A stretch of DNA of 64,000 nucleotides from Symbiodinium sp. CCMP2592. Taxonomy: Eukaryota; Sar; Dinophyceae; Suessiales; Symbiodiniaceae. The position numbers and the translations under genes are program-made. The DNA is taken from positions 291,001 through 355,000 of the forward strand of contig CAJNDT010005445.1 of assembly GCA_905221615.1 (NCBI GenBank), read 5' to 3'. A model generated the notes under the pieces. The model searched no databases, was not told the DNA's origin, and worked only from the letters and a program-made list of their open reading frames with translations. Below, piece by piece: positions 32,937-42,439 of the stretch; the first letter of the stretch is position 1, and each line of letters opens with the position of its first letter.

Positions 32937-34052
32937 GTTGCAGCTCGACTTGCTACAAAGAGTGCTCCTCCTCTTGAACCAAAACACTGCAGGAACATTG
33001 TGATATTGCGATTGATGACATTGACATGAAGCACACCGATGACAAAAACATCAAACAGAACAAGCCAGCATCCACTGAAAATCATGTTTGGAATTGTCAC
33101 AACATGCTGTACATTCAATCTGTTTTGCTGGGGGCCGGCCCACTGACGATTTGCATCATCTCCTTAGTACAAGTGCGGGCGCATTTAGGAAAAGAACACA
33201 ACACACACACACCCAGCTCCACAATGCAAATCTGTGTGCAGGGCTTGTCTGTCTATCACACAAAGCTCTGGATAACAGGGATTTACAAATCACAAGCACT
33301 GGCAAAGATGTGAAGCCTTGCAACACAAAGAGATGTTTTGCCAGCAATGCCACAAGCTGCCAGCAGAATCAGTGAAACGGAATCAATCCTCATCACCTTC
33401 TCCATTTAATTCACCACGTTGTTGGGAATCAGCTGTGGACCTCCGTCTGACGTCGTCAAGGGTGGTACGCCTTATATCCGTCTCGTTGTACCAATCCACT
33501 ATGTATGCACAGTGTGCAATAATGGACTTGGTGTCCCCATTTTGTTCTCATGCAAGGTTGATCGTGCATCTCACAATTGAACAAACAGCTTCCTCCACAA
33601 TCGCGATGACCACCGGGAGACAAAGAAGCTCCTGCTCGGTGTTGACAAAATCGGTTCCCCATTGCAATGGGCGAACCAGCAGCAGCAAGTAGCCCTATTG
33701 CAAAGAAGCTTCACTGACTCACTTGACAAATAGTAATGCTGCGAATCAGCACAGACCGGCAGGTGACAGTGTCCTATTTAACATTCTGAGAGCACTCAAC
33801 TGGTCTCCGATCAAGCATGGCACATCTTCCTGAAGAATTGTACACATCACAGACTTTTTGAAAAACACGCACACACTCTCTCTGGAACTGTTCTCCTGGT
33901 CTGGTCCACACTGCGAAAGCAAGTGACTGAAAAGAAACATTGAAGTGTTTTGGAAACCTCTGCAAGGTCCAAGTTCATTCACTCAGATGAACATCAGATT
34001 GAACTTCATCTCGTTGAGATGCTGTGTCACAGCTGACGATTGCTTCCAATTG
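32937..34052. other. No gene recognised before the assembly gap
   Basis: Only short ORFs on both strands, a brief (AC)n tract near 33,200, and no recognisable domain or repeat. Confidence 0.4.
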
Positions 34053-34152
34053 NNNNNNNNNNNNNNNNNNNNNNNNNNNNNNNNNNNNNNNNNNNNNNNN
34101 NNNNNNNNNNNNNNNNNNNNNNNNNNNNNNNNNNNNNNNNNNNNNNNNNNNN
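34053..34152. other. Assembly gap (100 N)
   Basis: Exactly 100 Ns, the usual placeholder for a gap of unknown size. It separates the minus-strand block from the outer retrotransposon's RNase H end, so the order and distance across it are not proven. Confidence 0.99.
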
Positions 34153-36788
34153 AACTTATCGGGTCTAAGATCGATATGGATACGCCTACCCCGGTCGGAA
34201 GATATCTGGGTTGTGATCACATCACCAACACTTCCACCCTCAGGAAGGCCGACCATCCTTTCGCTCACGTCTTTGACAAGACCGTTCCCGATCCGGCGGC
34301 GAAGCCTGCTAGTGTTGCAGCTAAAGAAGACTACACTGAATCGTTCCCCGAAGAAGGTGTAATGGTTCGACATCATTGTCAGCCTCGCAAAGCTCTTTAT
34401 CAACCCCGCCAAGCGGAAGCTTCAGCTTATGGGCTGGGGCATCACAGGTGTACCCATCTCACTGATGTTGGGAAACCCGATGTCGTTCACGAATTGTGGG
34501 ATGATAATGGTAACCGCGCAAAGCGGGGGGAGCTGTGGACAGGTACCACTTATATTTGTTCTGGTTCCCATGATCGCGCCAGTGCTATGGCCGCTGTGCA
34601 ACGCGTCAGGGATAAGAATGAAGCCAAGAAGGAAGCTAAGAAACAAGCGTTCTATGATATCAACCAATTGGGTGACAATCAAGGTTGCATGTACAAGAAA
34701 GTTCGTGAGGTCATCTATGACATGTCGTCCTTTCTGCAACAAGCCATAGACAAGTACAAGCAACTTGCTGGTCCTGAGTACCACAATCTCAAGAAGGTCA
34801 GCACACCCTTTTATGATGATAAAATCGCTCGCCCAGTGGAAACTGAGGCCGAAGCAAAAGGCAGGCTGGCTCCCATCGCCAGTCGAGTCCTCATGAAGTT
34901 GCTCTTTGCAGCAAGGATGGCCAGATACGATCTGCTTCGGGCCGTTCAGGGGTTGGCTAGTAGGGTCACCAAGTGGTCTTCCGACTGTGATAAGGCTTTG
35001 CATAGGCTTATGTGCTACGTGAACAGCACCAAGCACTATACCATGAAGTGTTTTATAGGAGATAAGCCTTCTGAATGCAAGCTTTGGTTGTTCGCTGACA
35101 GCGACCATGCTGGTGAGCACGACAACAAATCTACGTCCGGAGGAATCCTGGTACTTGTTGGTCCCAACACCTACTACCCTCTCGCCGCTTTTAGCAAGAA
35201 ACAAACGAGCACTGCACTCAGTTCCACTGAAGCAGAGGTTGTGTGTGCCAATGTTGCATTGAGAGCCTTAGGCCTTCCTTCATCCGCACTTTGGAGTGTG
35301 CTCCTGAACGCGGGGGGGGATACTGCAACGAAATCGCCCACTCCTCTGACGAGAGAGTCCAAACCTTTTGTTCCTAAAACCACTCCCTTGCCCGAGTTTG
35401 GAAAGATCACTTTCACCGGCCTTCAAGAGCTTGACGACGGGCGTGTGCTGGATGTGTACAATAAGATTAAGGTGATTCCACCACCCGATAATCTCACTTC
35501 GCACATTCGTAATGTTTGGCTCCTTGAGAAAGGTAAATGGTTTGCATACCAATCAGATGTGGCTTGGGAAGAAAGAGACATGCTTGATGAGATCCTTGAT
35601 AAGGAATATGAAGCCGGCATCTGCGCGTATCGTAGATCAGTCAGGGACTATCGCCGCCATGCGGAAGCAGAGGCATACCTGCATCGTGAGATCGATGGCA
35701 TCAGGAACACGGGGGGTGACTGTGACAACGCACCTACCAGGAATGACACCGACATAGGGTTGATCGTGTCGGTCCCTCACTCTGTTCAGCCTGTTGTTCT
35801 TGAAGATAACCAGGCCACGATTCGCATTCTTGAATCAGGTAAGTCTCCCGCATTCCGGCATGCTGATAAGACCCAACGCCTCAATCTAGGCTGGATCTCA
35901 GAGCAGTTCAAACGAAAACATTACGAACTTGCTTATATCAACACCTTGCTCCAAGCTGCGGATGTCCTTACAAAACCATTCACTAGTGCTGAGAAGTGGA
36001 ATAGAGCACTACAGTTGATGTGTGTGGCACCGCACAAGCTGCCTGCAAGGAAATCGGCAGCGGCCACCAGCGATCCGATCGCCCGGCAGACGCCGAGGCC
36101 CGAAGCCGCATACAAAAGGATTGTGTTCGTTGTGGATTGTTCGCAGGGAACTCATTCTGCTTGTGACGTTGATATAAGGTATAGCCCCGATACAAAGGTG
36201 ATTAAGATTAGAAATTCTAGTGAGCTTGATCCTCCTGAGACTAGGAAGGCAATCATCCAGTTAGCCAGGGATTACCACAAGGCTGGCGCCTCTGTACTTC
36301 TTTGGTTCCATCAACGGAATCCGGGGGGTACAAACAAGGATCAGGACGAGCTCAATAGCATCATGTTCTCCAAGACTTGGGCTTCGTTTGTTGACATCGC
36401 CGATGCTCTTAAGAAGTACAAAGCGAGGTTCATCATTACGTGGCCCAGGGACAGCGTGTTCTGGGGATGGCAGCGTGTCAAGAGGGTACTTGATGGCTAT
36501 GGTTTTAGCAAAACTCACCTCAAGCCGATGGTTGAAGCTGCTGACTTTAAGCCTGAAGTCATTGCCCACTACACGCTGGCCTCCAACACGAAGAGTCTTG
36601 TTGAATTCTTGAGACGAGGATTGAAGGATAGTGCCAAGAAATCAGAGTCCCAACACTACTTCAAAGGCACCCTTACTGCGATCCTTGGTCGTGTTTTTGA
36701 AGATTATGAAGTCCAAAAATCAGAGAGAAATCAGACTCACGTTGTAGCTGTTGCGCTCAAGATTCAAGCATCCCCAACGTCCTCTCTT
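34153..36788 (+). CDS. Outer element pol, C-terminal part: RT end, RNase H and an added domain (5' truncated by the gap)
   Basis: Enters in frame at the gap with the end of a copia reverse transcriptase (MDTPTPVGRYLGC), then a linker, LAPIASRVLMKLLFAARMAR, and copia RNase H. RNase H residues: Asp in FADSDHAG (about 35,097), Glu in SSTEAEVV (about 35,221), Asp in VVLEDNQATI (about 35,796), Asp in AADVLTKPF (about 35,955). About 165 residues are inserted between the second and third. After RNase H comes a domain of about 200 residues (RIVFVVDCSQGTHSACDVDI ... WPRDSVFWGWQRVKRVLDGY). Its family is not clear; the layout recalls degenerate methyltransferase-like domains of other dinoflagellate elements. 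The inner retrotransposon cuts the frame at 36,788. The frame resumes without shift at 47,468. Confidence 0.75.
36784..36788. repeat. Target-site duplication (CTCTT), left
   Basis: CTCTT directly before the inner 5' LTR. The same five bases follow the 3' LTR at 47,463-47,467. Five base pairs is typical of copia integration. Confidence 0.9.
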
Positions 36789-36966
36789 TGTTAAACATTC
36801 TGCCAGGAACAGTAACACAGCTAGTGCAGTACAGTTAATGTACAGGAACAGCCGTCACGCACACGCGACGTGCAGGCTCGAGACCCCAGGACACACCGTG
36901 CCCAGGAACAAAAGTGTCCGACAGTCTTTGTGGGTAGGAACCCTTAGTGAAGCCCGTTCTTTAACA
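36789..36966 (+). repeat. 5' LTR of inner element
   Basis: 178 bp, TG...CA ends (TGTTAAACATTC...GTTCTTTAACA). It carries four AGGAAC words. One difference from the 3' copy. Confidence 0.95.
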
Positions 36967-39206
36967 TGGTAGCGGAGCTGCCTCCAGGAACCTCCTTGGC
37001 AGCGATGATGCTACTCGTAGCCATAGGAACCATGATGCTCGGCGCCATGGCAGTTTGCCTCGTTGCCGGATGGAAGCAGATGCGCGCAAATGAGCAGATC
37101 ACCAAGAAGACGGAGACAGTGCTCAACATGCCCACGCTCAGGATCGCAGTCCGTTCAGGAACAAAGTACCACCGCAGAGGTTGTGGACACCTTCGCAACC
37201 ACAACGTGACAGCAGGAAACGCGCGAGACTTTGACGCTTGCAGCGATTGCTACCCCGACCGAGTGTTGGTGGAAGAGAGAGAGAAAAGGAACATGAAGTG
37301 CTACGGTTTGGCAGCATGTATGGTGCTGCTGGTTGGTTTCGCACTGGGAAGCCTCGCAACTTTGTGCGGGATGATCTTGGTCCCAGGAGCAAGAAGTATG
37401 GCGGTGAGACCGTGGCAGGCCCTTGGCAACAACGAGGAGACCAAGGAAGAACTTGCCCTTGGAGACGCCTTACCCTCCAAGGATGTGAGCCGTGGGAGAA
37501 AGGAACTCACTTACATGGAGAGCGACGAGAGTGAGCTCATGGCAGTGTGGTCGAGCAGAAGGAAGCCCAATACGCACCGGAACCGATACAGGAACTACGA
37601 CGTGTACGGCGAGTACTACCAGCTAGGCTACAACGAGTGCAGCGTGAACCCCGACGGCACCAACGTGAACACGATCAGGAACACAAACGCATACACGATT
37701 AAGGACTATGTGGAGATAGGAAAAGTCATGGTACCGTACGCTTTGTTGTGCATGAACCAAGTGATGAACGAGCTCTACAGCGTCGTTAGCGTGACCGGCG
37801 AGTACTACACGGAAGAGAACAGGAACGGCAACCAGAACACCGAGAACCAGGAGAGTGAGAGCCTTGAGTCAGGCTACGCCCCTAGGTACCTAGTAAAACA
37901 ACAGCGAGAAGTACTGAGGAAATTTGTACAGGAACATGTTCACAGTTTCGTAGAAAAGCTAGCAACTGTAGGAAAGAAGTTTCACGACGTCGTGCATGTG
38001 ATAGTTCAGGAAGTCATTTCCAACAGAGTTGTATTTCAAGGAATTCGCATAGCAGTGTTCTTAGGAACCCCAATGGGACTGATTACTTGGATCACCCTGT
38101 CGTACTATTCTAGTGTGTTTTTCGCAAGAGCAAGCAACCGCTCAAAGCACCAAAGGAAGACAAGAGGAGAAAGGAGAGCACAAGCAGTGTGCAGGAAACA
38201 GTGCAAGTCGCTACTTTTAGCAGCACTAGTGTACAGCAACCTTGAAACAGCAAAAGGAATGGAGGATGCATTGAAGGCACTTGCCGAGATCAATGCACAG
38301 ACCTTACAAGGAATACAAACACTAGCAGAGGAGATCAGGAACTCAGCAGCTTCAGGAAGTCAAAGAGAAGCAGGACTTACACAAGCATTCCAGGAAACCC
38401 TGACAGCAGTTCAGGAACAGCAGAAGACAGCGCAAACAGCGTTGGCAGACGCCCACACGAATGCAGCAACGACACTTGAGGAGATAGGAGCATCTCTGGA
38501 GAAAGCAGTAAAGGAACAAAGAAAGCCTGGAGAAGTGGAGTTGCACAAGCTGATTAAAAGCCCCGAAGCATTTTCCCCAGGAACATGGCAAGAAGAGAAG
38601 AGTGGATGGACAGAGTTCAGGAACAGGATGCGGATCTGGCTTGGAGCAGTGGATTCCAACATGGTGAAGATCATGGACATCGCAGAAAGGAACCTAAAAG
38701 ATGATAAGCAAGTGAAGATGGCTGAGATGTCTACAGAAGCAAAGGAAACAAGCAGACGCCTGTACAGTGTTCTTTGTTCATACACTAAAGGAAGGCCGTA
38801 CCGAGTTGTAAAGCATGTAGCTGAGGAGAACGGTATGGAAGCTTACCGTATGCTACTCAAGGAATATCAACCAACGAATCGTGCGAGATCGTTGGAGTTG
38901 TTTCACAACATTCTCAACTACAAATTCGCTCACAACAAAGGAATTGCTGAGAATATCCTCGAATATGAGGAACACATCGAGAAGTACGAGAAGGCTACTG
39001 GAGAAAAGGTACAGGAGAATTTGAAAGTATCTACTCTTATCCAAGGTATGAAACCTGACGTGAAAAGGCACTTGTTGCTCAACATGGATGAGAAGACACA
39101 GTACAATACTCTTCGTCAGTACCTTGTGAACTATGAGTCAACCGAGCGTTGGACTAACTCTTTGCAGCCCAGCAAGGAACACCTCACCGAACCACAACAG
39201 ACTTGA
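36966..39206 (+). CDS. Inner element Gag with membrane-segment N-terminus
   Basis: 746 codons. The ATG uses the last base of the LTR, and its first codons are the primer-binding site. The N-terminus has a hydrophobic segment (MMLLVAIGTMMLGAMAVCLV, residues about 14-33), then a compact Cys/His block (GTKYHRRGCGHL...CSDC) like small bacterial KYHxxxC zinc domains, then a second hydrophobic segment (CYGLAACMVLLVGFALGSLA, about 115-134). A third lies near residue 375 (AVFLGTPMGLITWITLSYYS). A Glu/Ala/Gln coiled-coil (about 440-520) leads into a copia Gag core (WTEFRNRMRIWLGAV... to LVNYEST). A downstream start after the membrane segments is possible, since such segments are not normal for Gag. 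Ends TGA, overlapping the next ORF in the -1 frame. Confidence 0.8.
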   Translation: MVAELPPGTSLAAMMLLVAIGTMMLGAMAVCLVAGWKQMRANEQITKKTETVLNMPTLRIAVRSGTKYHRRGCGHLRNHNVTAGNARDFDACSDCYPDRVLVEEREKRNMKCYGLAACMVLLVGFALGSLATLCGMILVPGARSMAVRPWQALGNNEETKEELALGDALPSKDVSRGRKELTYMESDESELMAVWSSRRKPNTHRNRYRNYDVYGEYYQLGYNECSVNPDGTNVNTIRNTNAYTIKDYVEIGKVMVPYALLCMNQVMNELYSVVSVTGEYYTEENRNGNQNTENQESESLESGYAPRYLVKQQREVLRKFVQEHVHSFVEKLATVGKKFHDVVHVIVQEVISNRVVFQGIRIAVFLGTPMGLITWITLSYYSSVFFARASNRSKHQRKTRGERRAQAVCRKQCKSLLLAALVYSNLETAKGMEDALKALAEINAQTLQGIQTLAEEIRNSAASGSQREAGLTQAFQETLTAVQEQQKTAQTALADAHTNAATTLEEIGASLEKAVKEQRKPGEVELHKLIKSPEAFSPGTWQEEKSGWTEFRNRMRIWLGAVDSNMVKIMDIAERNLKDDKQVKMAEMSTEAKETSRRLYSVLCSYTKGRPYRVVKHVAEENGMEAYRMLLKEYQPTNRARSLELFHNILNYKFAHNKGIAENILEYEEHIEKYEKATGEKVQENLKVSTLIQGMKPDVKRHLLLNMDEKTQYNTLRQYLVNYESTERWTNSLQPSKEHLTEPQQT
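36967..36980 (+). promoter_or_regulatory. Primer-binding site of inner element
   Basis: TGGTAGCGGAGCTG directly after the LTR. It is close to the TGGTATCAGAGC site complementary to the 3' end of initiator-Met tRNA that many copia elements use. Confidence 0.75.
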
Positions 39207-42200
39207 TCGACAAAGGTGATGACCATGGTGGTCTTGCAGCAATGGATATCAACCAAGCATGGTACAAAGGAAAGAAAGGCTATGGCAAAGGTTATGTTCA
39301 CCATAAAGGCAAAGGTAAAGGAAAAGGCAAGAAAGGTGGAAAGGACTTTGGAAAAGGTTACGGCTTTGACAGCAAAGGCAAAGGTAAAGGTAAAGGTTTC
39401 GGAGGTTTTGGCAAAGGCAGAGGTCGAGGCAACTGGAAAGGCCGAGGTAGAGGTTTCAGAGGTTACAAAGGAAAAGGCAAAGGTCGAGGAAGAGGTTTCT
39501 TCAGACACAAAGGAAAAGGTAAAGGCAAAGCCCAAGCAGCTACAGGAGTGTGTCACTACTGTCATAAGTATGGACATTTCGAAGCACAGTGCAGACAGAA
39601 GATGCGTGACATGGGTTATCAGGCCAGGAACGTTGACCTTGAAAACCAGAGCGAGCAAGCGAGCACTACAGGTACTTCTACTCAGGCCCCTTCGTCAGCC
39701 AACAAGACCTCAACAAGCCAAGCAAGCCAAGGAACCCAAAGACCAGTGATTAGGATGGTCTCCATGTACCACATGGGAGACGAGCCCACAAGCTTTCCGG
39801 AGGAATTCGCACTGAGTGAGAACTCTGAAGAGATAGAGATTGAGTACTTCGGAAGAGTTTTGCGGGTTGTTGGTGAAGAAGTTCAGGAAGAGAGGAGTGA
39901 GACAGAAGAGTTTTGGATTGGTGATGAAGATGATGAGTTTCAGGACTGTGATGAGGTGAGTGATGATGCATGGTTGCAATGGCATCTAGCAGGAACTCCG
40001 ATAGGAACTCAGGATCGTGGATACTACTTTGAGTGTCCCAATGGATGTCATGAAACACCGTGGCACCCAAACATGCAGGAATGTGAGAACGGATGTCACC
40101 ATCCTCCTAGAAGGAACAGAGTGGAGAGAACAGCACCCTCAAGGACCATCACCAGGTTTGCGCGTGCAGCAAGGAACGCGAGAACTCGAGAAATCGAGGT
40201 CGTGCTGGATTCAGGAGCCGACATTTCGTTGGCACCGATGTGGATGAAGAAGTATGGAAGAAAGGCACCCAACACTACCAAGGTAGTTTTGCGAGATGCA
40301 CAAGGATCTCGGATCAAGGTTTCAGACCAAAGGATCATTGAGGTTGAGTTTCGGGATGTTCAAGGAAACATTGTGAAGGTTGAAGAAGTGTTCTTGATTT
40401 CATCGGTTGTGCACCCTCTTTTGGCAGTAGGTAAACTGTTGAAGAAAGGCTGGGAGTTCAGAGATGGAACAGCAACAGGCACTTTCCTAACAGAAGGAAC
40501 AACCAAGATCGCAGTGAACTACAACAACAACTCACTTACAACAAAAGCCTTTGTGAGAGCAGTCAACTGGGAAGCAGAAGCAAAACCTATCCCTATGTAC
40601 TTGTGCGAGAACTTGAAGGAACTCATTGAAGAACAGCGTGTTGGTTGGACCAACTGGCGAGACCCTTACCAAGTCCACTTCAGCCTAGGAACCTCAGAAC
40701 ACGTTGATACTTACTTGATGTTTCCACCAGGAAAGTTCGCATATCGAGCAGTGCTTATTGAGGATGATGATCAGTGGTATCTGTTGCATCACAGCATCAT
40801 GTTTGAGGAACTTGAGGAACCGTTTGGAACAATCTTCGATGGCAGTAAGGAGTACCGCACACTTACGCTAGTATCGCTCAAGGAATTTCCGCTGAACCTC
40901 ATAGGCACCCCCAAGGAAGATGAGGATCGAAAGATGTTTGAAGAGTACACTGAGGATGCATGGTCAATCAGCATGGATGGCACTACACTCACGAGGTACC
41001 ACAACTCGTTGAGGAAGACTTTGTTCAATCCTCGAGATACCAATGACATTCCAGTAGACATTGGAAACCTCAAACCAGACAGGTACACGTATGGAGAAGA
41101 ACCGGTCAATAAGGATTTCTTTGAGGATGACAAGTTCTGGACTTTGGATGAGCCTCACAGAGACCCAGAACCACTAGGAGGTTTATCCTGGACAGGACGT
41201 AGTGTATTCGAACTCATTGAACCAGTGAACCCCAAGGCCAGAAGACCAAAACAGAAGGTTCACCAACTGGACACGATTCCAGAACAGGAAGAAGAACAGG
41301 AAGAGACCTCAGAGGCCCAAGCACCAGCACACAGGCATGAACTTGCAGGAGAATTGTCTTTTACATTCAACGGTCATGAGTACAACCAGCAGAACAGCCT
41401 CAAGGCCCTGAGAGAGTTGTGCAAGGAACTAGGAGTCTCAAAAGCTGGCTCTAAGCAAGAGATTCTCAGAAGGCTCAGTAGATCCATTATGGAAGCAGAA
41501 AGGCATATGGAACTTGTTTCAGGCCAGAAGAAGTACAAAGAGTTTCTAGAAGCTGAACCTCTGAAGGTACCCAAACAGCCAAAGCCGGAGGAAGTTGCAG
41601 TGCATAATCTCACACACTTACCTTATGCATCGTGGTGTCCGACGTGTGTAGCATGCAAAGGAAAAGAGTCTCCACACCTTCGTGAGAACCCAGAGAAGGA
41701 AAGATCTTCAAGACCAACTTTCTGTATGGATTTCTGTTTTACAGGAACAAGTCATGATGAGGCACCAGCGGCAGTAAGTCTTGTGTGTGTTGATTCTTGG
41801 AGTAGGAACATGGTCTGTATCCCGACAGCATCTAAAGGAAAAGATCTTGTAGAGCACCTTTGCGAAGGAGTGACCTACTTGAGTACTCAGCTTGGATATG
41901 GAACCATCAACTTGAAGGCAGACAACGAAGGAACAATGATGAAGCTGAAGCAGGTCATCCAGAAGCAGCGAGCAGCTTTAGGTCTAGGAACAGTCTTGCA
42001 GGACGCAGTCAGTGGCCAGAAGGAAACCAACGGCATGGCAGAGAGAGCAATCCAGACCATTAGGAGACAAGGAACAACCCTGATTAGGCACCTTGAACAC
42101 AGAACAGGAACATATATTGCTCATACTCATCCAATCTTCAGTTGGGCTTTCAGGCACTCGGCATGGACCTTGAACAGGTACCATCGCCATTCCTCCACAG

Positions 42201-42439
42201 GAATGACTCCGTATGAATTTATGGCAGGAAGGCCTTATGAGGGCCAACTCGCCGAATTTGGCGAATCACTTTTGGTTTTGACCAATCGTTCAGGAACACG
42301 TGCCAATAGGAAAGGTGACCCTATTTGGTTGAGAGGAGTGTTTTTAGGAAAAACAGACAACAACCTCTTCATTACTGGCACATGGACGGCATCAAGACAA
42401 GCCGTAGCGCAAAACGTTGCTTGGAACACTTCGACGTGA
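39203..42439 (+). CDS. Inner element nucleocapsid-protease-integrase
   Basis: The frame is open from 39,158, so a -1 shift out of Gag anywhere in 39,158-39,206 would enter it. No ATG is needed. It begins with a long Gly/Lys/Arg/Phe-rich RNA-binding tract, then a CCHC knuckle (CHYCHKYGHFEAQC, about 39,550). The protease has VVLDSGADISLAP (about 40,200). A SAP-like helix pair (LKALRELCKELGVSKAGSKQ, about 41,400) is probably a nucleic-acid-binding addition. Pre-integrase zinc residues HNLTHLPYASWCPTCVAC precede the integrase. Catalytic residues: Asp in TFCMDFCF, Asp in LKADNEGT, Glu in NGMAERA (41,718; 41,920; 42,040). It ends in frame shortly before the linker to RT. Confidence 0.85.
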   Translation: MIDKGDDHGGLAAMDINQAWYKGKKGYGKGYVHHKGKGKGKGKKGGKDFGKGYGFDSKGKGKGKGFGGFGKGRGRGNWKGRGRGFRGYKGKGKGRGRGFFRHKGKGKGKAQAATGVCHYCHKYGHFEAQCRQKMRDMGYQARNVDLENQSEQASTTGTSTQAPSSANKTSTSQASQGTQRPVIRMVSMYHMGDEPTSFPEEFALSENSEEIEIEYFGRVLRVVGEEVQEERSETEEFWIGDEDDEFQDCDEVSDDAWLQWHLAGTPIGTQDRGYYFECPNGCHETPWHPNMQECENGCHHPPRRNRVERTAPSRTITRFARAARNARTREIEVVLDSGADISLAPMWMKKYGRKAPNTTKVVLRDAQGSRIKVSDQRIIEVEFRDVQGNIVKVEEVFLISSVVHPLLAVGKLLKKGWEFRDGTATGTFLTEGTTKIAVNYNNNSLTTKAFVRAVNWEAEAKPIPMYLCENLKELIEEQRVGWTNWRDPYQVHFSLGTSEHVDTYLMFPPGKFAYRAVLIEDDDQWYLLHHSIMFEELEEPFGTIFDGSKEYRTLTLVSLKEFPLNLIGTPKEDEDRKMFEEYTEDAWSISMDGTTLTRYHNSLRKTLFNPRDTNDIPVDIGNLKPDRYTYGEEPVNKDFFEDDKFWTLDEPHRDPEPLGGLSWTGRSVFELIEPVNPKARRPKQKVHQLDTIPEQEEEQEETSEAQAPAHRHELAGELSFTFNGHEYNQQNSLKALRELCKELGVSKAGSKQEILRRLSRSIMEAERHMELVSGQKKYKEFLEAEPLKVPKQPKPEEVAVHNLTHLPYASWCPTCVACKGKESPHLRENPEKERSSRPTFCMDFCFTGTSHDEAPAAVSLVCVDSWSRNMVCIPTASKGKDLVEHLCEGVTYLSTQLGYGTINLKADNEGTMMKLKQVIQKQRAALGLGTVLQDAVSGQKETNGMAERAIQTIRRQGTTLIRHLEHRTGTYIAHTHPIFSWAFRHSAWTLNRYHRHSSTGMTPYEFMAGRPYEGQLAEFGESLLVLTNRSGTRANRKGDPIWLRGVFLGKTDNNLFITGTWTASRQAVAQNVAWNTST

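Larger units (their letters stand above)
16380..34052 (-). other. Foreign block inside the outer element: minus-strand gene cluster plus satellites
   Basis: Plus-strand copia coding stops inside a domain at about 16,378. Everything to the N gap at 34,053 has another character: intron-bearing genes on the minus strand, frequent CAATTG words, and tandem arrays at 29.2-30.4 and 31.5-32.3 kb. It could be a large composite mobile element, a host gene cluster captured by rearrangement, or a wrong scaffold join. No matching terminal repeats were found, and the right edge is hidden by the gap. Confidence 0.5.

Noticed and set aside
33945-34152. ORF start upstream of the N gap feeding into the outer pol frame
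   Set aside because: The frame is open only because Ns were read through. The pol sequence really begins after 34,152.
36966-38140. Retroviral-type envelope gene
   Set aside because: The hydrophobic segments lie at the N-terminus of the Gag ORF, not after pol. There is no signal peptide/cleavage/fusion layout.
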